Of a DNA stretch of 64,000 bases, positions 45,576-56,207 are shown in pieces. The notes below the pieces were generated by a model. The model did no database searches and had not been told where the DNA came from. It saw only the letters and a program-made list of their open reading frames with translations. Made by a program: the position numbers and the translations under genes. The stretch comes from Chelativorans multitrophicus (lineage in GTDB: Bacteria; Pseudomonadota; Alphaproteobacteria; Rhizobiales; Rhizobiaceae): positions 372,001 to 436,000 of the forward strand of contig NZ_JAAAPL010000003.1 of NCBI RefSeq assembly GCF_011317445.1. Reading direction: 5' to 3'. Position 1 is the stretch's first letter; every line of letters starts with the position of its first letter.

Positions 45576-46403
45576 CTAGCCGACGAATGCGCGCTCGACG
45601 ACAAAGTCGGCCGGCTCCGCATTGGAGCCTTCTTTGAGGCCGGCCTTTTCCGCAAGCGCCTTCACGTCTTTCAGCATTGCCATGGAACCGCAGATCATGA
45701 TGCGGTCATTGGCCGGATTGAACGGCTCAGTCCCGAGTGCCTGGAACAACTTGCCATTCTCCACAAGCGTCGTGATGCGGCCCACGTGATCTGAGGCTTC
45801 GCGGGTTGTGGAGGTAAAATGGTGCAGCCGCCCGAGCGTGAACTCCCCGATCAACGGGTCCTCACGGGTGGCAGCCACCAGTTCCTCACCATAAGTAAGC
45901 TCAGCCACGTCGCGGCAGGTGTGGGTCAGAATGACCTGCTCAAATTTTTCGTAGGTCTCCGGGTCACGGATAAGACTTGCGAAAGGCGCAATGCCGGTGC
46001 CCGTGGAAATCATGTAGAGGCGCTTTGCCGGCGTAAGCGCGTCGTTCACCAGCGTTCCCGTGGATTTTTGACGCATCAGCACGATATCGCCCGGCGTGAT
46101 CTTTTGCAGGTGCTGGGTGAGCGGGCCGTCCGGTACCTTGATGGAGAAAAACTCCAATTCTTCATCCCATGCGGGGCTCGCGATCGAATAGGCGCGAAAA
46201 ACCGGTTTTTCCGCATTTGGCAAGCCGATCATTACGAACTCGCCGGAGCGGAAGCGGAAAGTTTGCGGCCGAGTGATACGAAAAGAGAAGAGCCGGTCCG
46301 TATAATGCTTCACCGCGACCACGCGCTCGGCGTAGACGCCGGCTGGGATCGGGAACTCCAGCTTGTCGGCGGCTTCAACATTTTGCAGCGCGGCAGTGCT
46401 CAT
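45576..46403 (-). CDS. fpr: Ferredoxin/flavodoxin-NADP(+) reductase
   Basis: The 275-residue FAD enzyme exchanges electrons between NADPH and ferredoxin or flavodoxin. FAD-binding FRAYSIAS and the GPLTQHLQ segment are present. The NADP site has STGTGIAPFASLI, and CGSMAMLKD follows. The C-terminus VERAFVG is the variant of the family's terminal aromatic segment seen in bacterial class II enzymes. The ATG at 46403 has GAGGAAG upstream; a longer in-frame start at 46553 is not supported. The 489-base gap before it may hold its promoter and redox-responsive operator. Confidence 0.95.
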   Translation of the reverse strand: MSTAALQNVEAADKLEFPIPAGVYAERVVAVKHYTDRLFSFRITRPQTFRFRSGEFVMIGLPNAEKPVFRAYSIASPAWDEELEFFSIKVPDGPLTQHLQKITPGDIVLMRQKSTGTLVNDALTPAKRLYMISTGTGIAPFASLIRDPETYEKFEQVILTHTCRDVAELTYGEELVAATREDPLIGEFTLGRLHHFTSTTREASDHVGRITTLVENGKLFQALGTEPFNPANDRIMICGSMAMLKDVKALAEKAGLKEGSNAEPADFVVERAFVG

Positions 46404-46892
46404 TCTTCTTCCTCTTTGGCGGCCTATGACACTGGCAACATGGCTATCGACTATTTCAAAAAGGTGCAGAGCTAAAGGATTACTATTCTGGATTTTTGCC
46501 CTGACTGAGAAAAGGTGCGCAACCATGGCTGCCATTACGCAGCCTAGAACCATGTGGGGTTCGAACCTCCCCTTGTCCAGCGCGAGCTTGGCGCCTTAAT
46601 CCTAAGCCCGGTCGAGGTCAAGGCTGGGCCAAATCATGGACCAGGCAACTGATGGACGAGGCCACCGTAAATTTCGATACGGAACTTAGCTTCGAGGTCG
46701 GCTGCGGTTTAGTCGAGGCCTTCTCGTTCCGTGGTCGAGCAGCGATTTATCAACCGAGAGCAATGCGCGCGTTGCCGCGGCTTGACCGTAGCCTCGCATC
46801 ATCAGAACCCCTAACCTATTGTTTCAGAAACAAATAGCCGATTGAAACAGGCGCGCTATGGCCATTTGGCCACAACGCGCCCGCGGGATTCC
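46404..46892. other. Intergenic stretch between fpr and a small secreted protein gene
   Basis: No convincing gene is seen in these 489 bases. A 61-codon open frame at 46652-46837 on the plus strand lacks a ribosome binding site and has no recognisable composition. An imperfect inverted repeat, GTTTC-A-GAAAC with CTATT/AAATAG flanks, lies at 46817-46838 and could be an operator or a weak hairpin. The GGGGTTCGAACC stretch near 46558 imitates a tRNA T-arm, but no tRNA folds around it. The fpr promoter should be in the left part. Confidence 0.5.
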
Positions 46893-47135
46893 TCAAATCC
46901 CGAGAATGGCTTTTGCTTCACCCAAGGAAGCCTCGGATGCCGCGTGATCACCCGCCTGGTGTTCCTGTTCTCCTTTGGCGCGAAGCTCCATAACCTTGGC
47001 CCGGTCGGCCTCGGAGAGCTGGGCGGTTTGCAAGGCCGCGTCGATTTCTGACATAAGCGCGGGGCATTGGTTTGCGAGCGCTGCCACAGGGGTTGCAAGT
47101 AAGGCAAAAGCGAAGACTGCAGAACGTAACATCAT
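46893..47135 (-). CDS. Small secreted helical protein
   Basis: The 80-residue product has a signal peptide (LRSAVFAFALLATPVAALA) and an acidic helical region (ALMSEIDAALQTAQLSEADR). A C-terminal segment of charged and Ala-rich helices follows (RAKGEQEHQAGDHAASEASL), ending LGEAKAILGI. The mature peptide of about 60 residues would be periplasmic, with one Cys. The ATG pair at 47132-47135 follows GAGGAGG. Similar small exported helical peptides are common in rhizobia; I assign no function. Confidence 0.75.
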   Translation of the reverse strand: MMLRSAVFAFALLATPVAALANQCPALMSEIDAALQTAQLSEADRAKVMELRAKGEQEHQAGDHAASEASLGEAKAILGI

Positions 47136-47223
47136 CTGTATCCTCCTCGAGGCCGGCGGGTTCAGCCAATTGCCGGCCACCCAAGAATACGCGCGCGCAA
47201 GATTTGGGGAAAGCTGCGCAACC

Positions 47224-48180
47224 TCACGTTTGCGCGATCCCTTCGGCAGCGGGTTCCCGGCTACGCCGCTCCCCTTTTTCCGCCTTTTCGCGATGCAAAC
47301 GCTCACCTGTTCCCAATCGCGCCGCCAAATTCGCCGCGTCGAATGGGGCGTGTACTTTGGCGTCGTTATCGAAATAGACGTAGACATCACGGCCACCCAC
47401 CCGTGGCTTTGTCGGCGCAAGTACCCGATTGGCATCCGCCGGCTCGTGGCCTTTGGCCCAGGCGTCCATTCGAATTGACCAGCAGTTCAGCGCGTCGTCG
47501 TCATAGCCGCTGGAATAAAGCTGTTCGGCGCCGTGAAGACGGCAATAGACAAAATCCGCAGTCAGATCCATGAGCAGCGGCCATTCCGGCGTATCAGCGC
47601 AAACCAATGCGATGTTGTAGCGCCGCAGAAGTTCGATGAATTTCCCAGTGCAGAAACTCTCATGCCGGATTTCCACGGCGTGCCGAAGCGGCCGCCGCCC
47701 CAAAGCCCTCGTCCACTCCCGGCCTTCAAGCCGCTCGTCATGCCGCTTTGCCAATTCCGCTGCCTCCTCCGAGGTTTTGGGCAGAAGCTTGAAAAACGGC
47801 TCGAAACGCTCCGGATCGAACCGCATCTGCGGAGGAAACTGCCAGAGGATCGGGCCAAGCTTTGCGCCGAGCCGGAGAACTCCGGAGGCAAGGAAATTCG
47901 CAAGCGGCGTCTCCACGTCCTTGAGCCGCTTCATATGGGTGATGTAGCGTGAGCCCTTCACGGCAAAGACGAAGTCATCCGGAGTCTGTTCGTTCCAGCG
48001 AGCGAAGCTTTCGGGCCACTGCATACTGTAGAAGGTCCCGTTGATCTCCACTGAGCGGAAGTGCTGCGCGGCATAGGAAAGCTCCTGCTTATGGGGCAGG
48101 CCGGCAGGGTAGAAGACGCCTCGCCAGGGCTTATACGTCCAGCCCGAAATGCCGACCCGGATTGTCCCTCGCTTCGCCAT
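47224..48180 (-). CDS. DUF72 domain protein
   Basis: The 318-residue protein matches DUF72. It opens with RVGISGWTYKPWRGVFYPAG and continues with the FRSVEINGTFYSMQWPESFARW strand and helix. Then come FVYCRLHG and DVYVYFDNDAKVHAPFDA at the barrel end. DUF72 proteins have a TIM-barrel-like fold and no confirmed catalytic role. A basic C-terminus (GERLHREKAEKGERRSREP) extends past the core. It is followed after 88 bases by the small secreted gene on the same strand. Confidence 0.9.
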   Translation of the reverse strand: MAKRGTIRVGISGWTYKPWRGVFYPAGLPHKQELSYAAQHFRSVEINGTFYSMQWPESFARWNEQTPDDFVFAVKGSRYITHMKRLKDVETPLANFLASGVLRLGAKLGPILWQFPPQMRFDPERFEPFFKLLPKTSEEAAELAKRHDERLEGREWTRALGRRPLRHAVEIRHESFCTGKFIELLRRYNIALVCADTPEWPLLMDLTADFVYCRLHGAEQLYSSGYDDDALNCWSIRMDAWAKGHEPADANRVLAPTKPRVGGRDVYVYFDNDAKVHAPFDAANLAARLGTGERLHREKAEKGERRSREPAAEGIAQT

Positions 48181-48440
48181 TGGGTGCTCTCGCGGATTCG
48201 CCTCACCGGAGAACGGAAAGCGCCGTCACATCGTTCCCGTTAGAGCTTTATCGCGGTGATGGCCGCCGATCCTTGGCTCTGCAGGGGCGCGGGGGGCATC
48301 GGCGAGATCGCATCATGGCTAAAAAGGTGCGGAGAGAAAGGGGACCTTCGAACTCTCATCATCGCGGGAGACCGCCCGTCGGCCGGTCAGGCCGCCCCGC
48401 GGTGGCGTTGAGCGAAGCGAAACTGCGGTGAGCGAGATAA

Positions 48441-48530
48441 TGGCGGAGAGGGAGGGATTCGAACCCCCGATACCCTTGCGAGTATGCCGCATTTCGAGTG
48501 CGGTGCTTTCAACCACTCAGCCACCTCTCC
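48441..48530 (-). tRNA. tRNA-Ser (anticodon CGA)
   Basis: The 90-nt gene on the minus strand folds as a class II tRNA: acceptor stem GGAGAGG/CCTCTCC, D-arm with GCTGAGTGGTTGAAAG, and anticodon loop CTCGAAA (anticodon CGA, reads UCG). It has a long variable arm (about 14 nt) and a T-arm GGTTCGAATCC. CCA is encoded at 48441-48443. It lies between the DUF72 gene and rplU. Confidence 0.95.
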
Positions 48531-48625
48531 GCGCGGACGCTTGCACGTCCGAATGCAGCGGCGCTTAGATAGCGGCGTTGTTGCCGCGACACAAGGCCGA
48601 ACCAGCGCATTTTTGGCGCTTCATC

Positions 48626-48654
48626 TTGACCATTTTTTCCTCTTCCGGTATTGA
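48626..48654 (+). promoter_or_regulatory. Candidate sigma-70 type promoter for rplU-rpmA
   Basis: A TTGACC (48626-48631) and TATTGA (48649-48654) pair with a 17-base spacer lies about 135 bases upstream of the rplU ATG. The -35 element matches the alphaproteobacterial housekeeping consensus well, the -10 less so. Ribosomal protein genes usually have strong promoters, so this fits. Confidence 0.4.
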
Positions 48655-48788
48655 GCCGCTACCTGCGGCGTGGGGAGAGTCTCCGCGCCGCTGTTTTCGT
48701 GGGGCGCAGGGCGCTTCTGTTCAACGACTGATAAAAAGACGGCAGGCCACCTTAGGCCATGCCGGACCGAGCACTGAAAGGCAGAAAG

Positions 48789-49451
48789 ATGTTCGCAGTC
48801 ATAAAAACCGGCGGCAAGCAATACCGCGTCGCCGCTAACGATACGCTCCTGATCGAGCGTATCGCGGGCGAGGTCGGCGAGATTGTCCAGATCGGCAACG
48901 TGCTTGCCGTTGGCGAGGGCGAGAATGTTACGATTGGGGCCCCCTTTGTCGAGGGCGCCAGCGTAGCGGCGGAAGTGGTGGAGCAGGGCCGCGGTCCGAA
49001 GGTCATCGCGTTTAAGAAGCGCCGGCGGCAGAATTCGCGCCGTAAGCGTGGCCATCGTCAGCTTTTGACCACCGTGCGAATTGCCGAGATCCTGCTCGAT
49101 GGAGCGAAGCCTTCCAAGAAGGTCGCCGCCAAGCCAGCAACGAGCGAAGAGAAGGCGGCAGAGGAAAAGCCCGCGAAGGCCAAGAAGGAAGCCGCTGAAA
49201 AGGGAGCTTCGCCACGGGAGACCAAAGCTGCGCCTCTCTTCAGTGCGCCTGAGGGTGAGCCGGACAACCTGACGGTCATCAAGGGTATCGGCCCGGTGGC
49301 CGCGGGCCAGCTTAAGGAGCAGGGGCTTACCACTTTCGCTCAGTTGGCCGCCCTTAGTGACGAGGATATCGCACGCATTGACGAGGCGATGCCCTTCAGC
49401 ACCGACCAGATCAAGGACTGGCGCGAGCAGGCCAAAGAGGTTGCGAAGTAG
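48789..49451 (+). CDS. rplU: 50S ribosomal protein L21 with HhH-like C-terminal extension
   Basis: The 220-residue product starts with a normal L21 (residues 1-102: [17 protein letters not shown], then [20 protein letters not shown]). An Ala/Lys/Glu-rich linker (about 103-158) follows. Residues 160-218 form a helix-hairpin-helix-like unit with [20 protein letters not shown]. The extension roughly doubles L21. I recall similar extensions in rhizobial L21, and the HhH unit could contact rRNA or DNA; this is inference. ATG at 48789 after GAAAGGCAGAAAG. The rpmA start is 97 bases downstream. Confidence 0.92.
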   Translation: MFAVIKTGGKQYRVAANDTLLIERIAGEVGEIVQIGNVLAVGEGENVTIGAPFVEGASVAAEVVEQGRGPKVIAFKKRRRQNSRRKRGHRQLLTTVRIAEILLDGAKPSKKVAAKPATSEEKAAEEKPAKAKKEAAEKGASPRETKAAPLFSAPEGEPDNLTVIKGIGPVAAGQLKEQGLTTFAQLAALSDEDIARIDEAMPFSTDQIKDWREQAKEVAK

Positions 49452-49548
49452 TTCGGGGTTTGACCCCAGTAAAACGGAATTGCATTTGGGCGCGCAAGCG
49501 TTCATATAGCAAACGAATGCGTCCCGGTGACGCGAAGGAGTTTTAGTC

Positions 49549-49818
49549 ATGGCACACAAAAAAGCTGGCGGTTCGTCGCGCAACGGTCGCGACTCTGAAT
49601 CCAAGCGCCTTGGCGTGAAGAAGTTCGGCGGCGAGGCTGTGCTTGCCGGCAACATCATTATTCGCCAACGCGGTACGAAGTGGCATCCCGGCGCGAATGT
49701 CGGCATGGGCAAGGATCACACGCTCTTTGCACTCCAAGCCGGTGCCGTATCCTTCGCCAAAAAGGCGAACGGGCGAACCTACGTGTCGGTAAACCCGATT
49801 CTGGAAGCAGCGGAGTAG
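49549..49818 (+). CDS. rpmA: 50S ribosomal protein L27
   Basis: The 89-residue protein has the characteristic start [20 protein letters not shown] and the [20 protein letters not shown] core. In bacteria L27 contacts the peptidyl-transferase centre via its N-terminus. No N-terminal cleaved leader of the Firmicutes type. A strong terminator lies about 70 bases after the stop. Confidence 0.98.
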   Translation: MAHKKAGGSSRNGRDSESKRLGVKKFGGEAVLAGNIIIRQRGTKWHPGANVGMGKDHTLFALQAGAVSFAKKANGRTYVSVNPILEAAE

Positions 49819-49888
49819 CCGGTTCCGTACCAAGACACCGGCGGCCCATCTGGGAGCCCGGTGTCCGGCAAAATCCGGAAAAGGTTCA

Positions 49889-49921
49889 GGGGAGATGGGT
49901 CGCCATCTCCCCTAATTTTTT
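49889..49921 (+). terminator. Rho-independent terminator after rpmA
   Basis: GGGGAGATGG pairs with CCATCTCCCC across a GTCG loop (49889-49912), a ten-pair GC-rich stem, followed by TAATTTTTT. It separates the L21-L27 transcript from the downstream GNAT gene. Confidence 0.92.
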
Positions 49922-49937
49922 GTCCGGAGGAATAGCA

Positions 49938-50531
49938 ATGGTTGCCGAAACTGAAGAGGCAGAGGGCGAGAGTTTAAGAATCGAATGCCCCGTTCTCGTG
50001 ACCGAGCGGTTGGTCCTGCGTCCGCCGCATGAGGATGATATTCCCGAGATGGCTGACCTGGCGAACAATCGTCGCGTCGCGGAAATGCTCTCGCGCATGC
50101 CGCACCCCTATTCCGAAGCTGATGCTACCGCCTTCGTTCGCGGCAGTCGGTCGAGGGATCGCTCCGGTTGCCATTATGCGGTCGCACTCGCCGACAGCGG
50201 TGCATTTATCGGATGCGCCGGTCTGGATATCCGCGAATACGGGCTGGAGCTGGGCTACTGGATCGGCGAGCGCTATTGGGGACATGGTTACGCGACCGAG
50301 ATAGCGCATGCGCTTGTCGATCTCGCCTTCAGGGCGACGGATATCGATAAGCTGAATGTCGCCTGCCGTGTCATCAACGAGGCCTCGCGCGGGGTGATCC
50401 ATAAATGCGGTTTCCAGTATGTCGGCCAAGGGATGATGGACTCGCTCGTGGCCGGCAAGGTGCCGATCGAGAGGTACCAGCTTGACCGCAGGACATGGGT
50501 AAGCCTCAGAAGCTGGGGGGCAGGGAAATAG
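49938..50531 (+). CDS. GNAT acetyltransferase, RimJ/RimL-like
   Basis: The 197-residue protein has the ribosomal-protein-acetylase-like GNAT pattern TERLVLRPPHEDDIPEMADL. Acetyl-CoA-binding segment GYWIGERYWGHGYATEIAHAL contains the R/Q-x-x-G-x-G/A loop. Its position between rpmA and obgE suggests a ribosomal target, but this is inference; RimJ-type homologues have varied substrates. ATG at 49938 with GGAGG at good spacing. A terminator follows at 50549-50580. Confidence 0.85.
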   Translation: MVAETEEAEGESLRIECPVLVTERLVLRPPHEDDIPEMADLANNRRVAEMLSRMPHPYSEADATAFVRGSRSRDRSGCHYAVALADSGAFIGCAGLDIREYGLELGYWIGERYWGHGYATEIAHALVDLAFRATDIDKLNVACRVINEASRGVIHKCGFQYVGQGMMDSLVAGKVPIERYQLDRRTWVSLRSWGAGK

Positions 50532-50548
50532 AATGCGGGCATCAAGAG

Positions 50549-50580
50549 ACGCGCGGGTTGCTTCAAAACCCGCGCGTTTT
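50549..50580 (+). terminator. Rho-independent terminator after the GNAT gene
   Basis: ACGCGCGGGTT pairs with AACCCGCGCGT (50549-50559 and 50567-50577), a perfect 11-pair stem with a seven-base loop, followed by TTTTC. It ends the GNAT transcript 65 bases before obgE. Confidence 0.85.
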
Positions 50581-50621
50581 CGTCAGCACTCTCGCTCTTG
50601 GGCGCGCTATGCGCTAGATGA

Positions 50622-52847
<2,226 letters not shown>

Positions 52848-52864
<17 letters not shown>

Positions 52865-54134
52865 GCCGTCGGAGCACGATATCGTTACCCTCATGGCAGA
52901 GCTTGGCAGGCGCGGCCGTGCTGCTGCCCGGCCGCTCGCCGTTGCGAGCACGGAACGGAAAAACGCAGCCCTCCTCGCCATGGCCGAGGCTCTTGAGGCA
53001 AACACGGGCAGGATTCTCGCGGCCAATAAAACCGACATGGAGAAGGGAGAGGCCGCCGGTCTTTCCGCCGCCATTCTCGACCGGTTGAAGCTCGACGAGA
53101 AGCGAGTCAGGGCAATTGCCGAGGGAATACGCGCCATCGCCGATCTTGATGATCCGGTCGGAACGGTGATCGCCGAATGGGATCGGCCGAATGGTCTCCA
53201 TATCGAGCGCGTGCGCACGCCGCTCGGCGTCATCGGCGTTATCTATGAAAGCCGGCCCAATGTGACAGCAGATGCTGGCGCGCTCTGCCTGAAGGCAGGC
53301 AATGCGGTGATCCTCCGTGGCGGTTCCGATTCGGCCGCTTCGTCCGCGGCGATCCATTCCTGTCTCGTTGAAGGATTGCGAAAGGCGGGCCTTCCCGAGG
53401 ATGCGATCCAGCGCGTGCCGGTTACCGATCGTGAAGCGGTAGGCGAGATGCTGAGGGGCTTGGGCGGTAATCTTGACGTGATCGTCCCGCGCGGCGGGCG
53501 CAGCCTCGTGGAGCGGGTCCAGAATGAAGCGCGCGTGCCGGTCTTTGCCCATCTCGAAGGCATCTGCCATCTATACGTGGACCGCTCTGCCAAGCTCGAC
53601 ATGGCCGTGGCACTTGCCCTTAATGCAAAGATGCGGCGAACAGGCGTATGCGGAGCTGCCGAGACGCTGCTTGTCGACCGCGCGGTGGCTGGTACCCACC
53701 TGGTGCCGATTTTGGAGGCACTGGCAGCAGCGGGCTGCGAGATCCGTGGCGGCGAAGATGTACGGGCGCGCTTCCCCTCGGCGATCTCCGCAAGTGAGGA
53801 AGATTGGCGCACGGAATATCTGGATGCGATCATCTCCGTTAAACTGGTGGATGGCGTCTTCGAAGCGATCGAGCATATAGGGACCTATTCCTCGCATCAT
53901 ACGGAGGCGATCGTGGCGGAAGATCCCGTTGCTGTGCAGCGTTTTCTTAATGAGATCGACTCCGCCATCCTTCTCCACAATGCCTCCACTCAATTTGCCG
54001 ACGGTGGCGAGTTCGGCATGGGCGCGGAGATCGGCATCGCGACGGGCAAGATGCATGCGCGCGGACCCGTTGGTGTTGAGCAACTCACCTCCTTCAAATA
54101 CCGCGTGCATGGCAGCGGCCAAACGAGGCCCTGA
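52848..54134 (+). CDS. proA: Glutamate-5-semialdehyde dehydrogenase (gamma-glutamyl phosphate reductase)
   Basis: The 428-residue NADPH enzyme reduces gamma-glutamyl phosphate. The catalytic Cys is in [14 protein letters not shown], and the NADP/substrate segments [14 protein letters not shown] and [14 protein letters not shown] are typical. The ATG at 52848 is preceded by AAGGA at six bases and overlaps the proB end by 17 bases. The proB-proA pair is coupled. Confidence 0.97.
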
Positions 54135-54138
54135 GGGA

Positions 54139-54801
54139 ATGCTTTCAGGCGGGGAAGACGTAGCGGCGCATTATTTGCGCATGCCCTTTGCCGAAAAGGA
54201 TATGACGGTGGGCCTGTTCGGCGGCTCCTTCAATCCTCCGCATGCGGGGCACGCGCTTGTGGCAGAAACGGCGCTGCGCCGGCTGAAACTCGATCAGCTG
54301 TGGTGGATCGTCTCCCCCGGCAATCCGCTGAAGGACCATAGCAAGCTTGCGCCACTTGGCGAGCGCATTGCGCTGTCGAAGGCGTACGCAAAGGATCCGC
54401 GCGTAAAGGTGACGGCCTTCGAGGCGGCTCACCATATCCGCTACACAGCGGATATGATTCATCTGGTCCTGCAGCGTAACCGGGGTATCCACTTTGTCTG
54501 GATCATGGGGGCCGACAGCCTGCGCACATTTCATAAATGGGAGCGCTGGCGCGAGATCGTCCGCAGCGTGCCGATCGCGGTGATCGATCGGCCGGGCTCG
54601 ACCCTTTCCTTTCTTTCTTCCACCATGGCCAAGACTTTCGACCACGCCCGCATTGACGAGACGGATGCGCCGCTTCTTGCTCGACTTTGGCCGCCGGCTT
54701 GGACCTTCATTCATGGTCCACGTTCTTCCCTGTCCTCGACAGCGCTTCGAGGCGAAGCGGGAGGGAAGGATCCCGAATCGGTGGAGCCGGCTAAGCCTTA
54801 A
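54139..54801 (+). CDS. nadD: Nicotinate-nucleotide adenylyltransferase
   Basis: The 220-residue enzyme forms deamido-NAD from nicotinate mononucleotide. The GGSFNPPHAGH segment holds the HxGH catalytic motif, WIVSPGNPLKDH follows, and the later ISSTALR segment reads LSSTALRGE. The N-terminus before the core is about 17 residues; a start at 54181 (MPFAEKD) is also possible. It starts four bases after the proA stop. Confidence 0.94.
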   Translation: MLSGGEDVAAHYLRMPFAEKDMTVGLFGGSFNPPHAGHALVAETALRRLKLDQLWWIVSPGNPLKDHSKLAPLGERIALSKAYAKDPRVKVTAFEAAHHIRYTADMIHLVLQRNRGIHFVWIMGADSLRTFHKWERWREIVRSVPIAVIDRPGSTLSFLSSTMAKTFDHARIDETDAPLLARLWPPAWTFIHGPRSSLSSTALRGEAGGKDPESVEPAKP

Positions 54802-54966
54802 GGGCGCTTAGTGGCCGCCATGATTACTCCCGACGGTGGAGTTCTCTGGCAAGGCCGGGAGAAAAATGCAGAGGAACACCTTTTCTTTACCGGAGTTTCC
54901 TCTTCGCAGCGCAGAAGCTGTCTTGAAACTGACAAGCTTGTCTGACTATCTATAGGTTGTCGCGCA

Positions 54967-55419
54967 GTGATTGCTGCGCGGTCTCGTTGTTCTTATTGGA
55001 AAGGAAAGACACTGAGAACAGCACTGCAGAAGAAGGCAGCAATTGTGCCTTCGCCGGCCGGGACACGTGAAGATAGCCTGTCTCGCGCCCTAGAAACAGC
55101 GCTCCAGAGTCTGGAAGACTCGAAGGCGGAAAACATCGTTCCCATCGACATTCAAGGCAAGTCTCCGCTGGCAGACTACATGATCGTAGCTTCTGGCCGG
55201 TCCCACCGTCATGTCGCAGCGGTATCGGAGCATCTTATCCGCGCCTTGAAGGATGCCGGCTTCGGCAACGCACGCGTCGAAGGCCTGTCAGGCGCCGACT
55301 GGGTGTTGATCGACGCGGGTGACATTGTCGTCCACGTGTTTCGCCCGGAGGTCCGAGAGTTCTATAACATCGAAAAGATGTGGCAGACTCCGGATCTGGA
55401 GGACGAGACGCTCCATTAA
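54967..55419 (+). CDS. rsfS: Ribosomal silencing factor RsfS
   Basis: The product of up to 150 residues blocks subunit joining by binding L14. The RsfS core is clear: SLEDSKAENIVPIDIQGKSPLADYM, then GRSHRHVAAVSEHLI, and the C-terminal WVLIDAGDIVVHVFRPE. The start is uncertain because no ATG is in frame upstream of the core. The GTG at 54967 is the first possible; a CTG at 55012 has GGAAAGGA at good spacing and may be the real start. The gene is the usual neighbour of nadD and rlmH. Confidence 0.9.
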   Translation: MIAARSRCSYWKGKTLRTALQKKAAIVPSPAGTREDSLSRALETALQSLEDSKAENIVPIDIQGKSPLADYMIVASGRSHRHVAAVSEHLIRALKDAGFGNARVEGLSGADWVLIDAGDIVVHVFRPEVREFYNIEKMWQTPDLEDETLH

Positions 55420-55588
55420 GCGGTCGCGGCTTTGCTGAGAGCCCGCCGGCTCCCTCCGGCTGGCGAGGCCGCTGCAGCTGCTGAGGCGAATGGAATTCGC
55501 CATATTCGCGGTTCCGATTTACCGGGACCGATAGCGTCTGCGTCATTTGTTCAGGCGTTATGCTGATACGCTGACGAGTGAGGGTTTC

Positions 55589-56068
55589 ATTCGTATCGTC
55601 ATACATGCTGTTGGCCGTATGAAAGCTGGACCCGAAAGGGAACTGGCCGATCGCTATCTGGATCGCGCGGCAAAGGCCGGACCGGCCATCGGAATGGAAT
55701 TGGCCGGTGTGAGCGAAATACCGGAGAGCCGCGCCAGATCCACCCTCGAGCGAAAGAGGGAGGAGGGCCGCAAGCTCCTCGACTTTGCACAAGGCGGAGC
55801 GTTGATATTGCTTGACGAGCGAGGAAAGAATTTGTCCTCGCGGGAGCTTGGCGACCGCTTTGCGTCTTTTCGCGATTCAGGCTTTCGGCAAATCGTGATG
55901 GCGATCGGCGGGCCTGATGGACACGACGATGCCGTCAGGGCGGCGGCCGACCTCAGCATCAGCTTTGGTGCGCAGACATGGCCGCACCAGCTCGTTCGTG
56001 TCATGTTGGCCGAGCAGCTGTACCGTCTGATAACCATCCTTTCCGGCCACCCGTATCACCGGGACTAG
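55589..56068 (+). CDS. rlmH: 23S rRNA pseudouridine(1915) N3-methyltransferase RlmH
   Basis: The 159-residue SPOUT methyltransferase modifies pseudouridine 1915. The signatures HAVGRMKAGPERELADRY, LLDERGK and IGGPDGH followed by TWPHQLVRVMLAEQLYR are present. No ATG or GTG is in frame at the expected start. Family alignment from memory puts the N-terminus at the I-R-I-V-I-H segment, where ATT (55589) sits about five bases after GTGAGGG, so an ATT start is likely. A TTG at 55547 is the alternative. Confidence 0.9.
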   Translation: MRIVIHAVGRMKAGPERELADRYLDRAAKAGPAIGMELAGVSEIPESRARSTLERKREEGRKLLDFAQGGALILLDERGKNLSSRELGDRFASFRDSGFRQIVMAIGGPDGHDDAVRAAADLSISFGAQTWPHQLVRVMLAEQLYRLITILSGHPYHRD

Positions 56069-56207
56069 CAAGGTGTGTGGCATGGAAAGCATGCCGCTCG
56101 AGAATCCGTCATTCTGTGTCAAATGTGATTGAAGCAGCGCCTCTGCATGGTTGATGCTTCGTTAACGATCTATTTTTAGGGTTGTGTGAGATTCTTGCGA
56201 TGGAGAG

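Noticed and set aside
46541-46600. GGGGTTCGAACC segment resembling a tRNA T-arm
   Set aside because: No acceptor, D or anticodon arms could be placed on either strand around it.
46652-46837. 61-codon plus-strand open frame in the fpr gap
   Set aside because: No ribosome binding site, no recognisable composition, ends in an inverted repeat.
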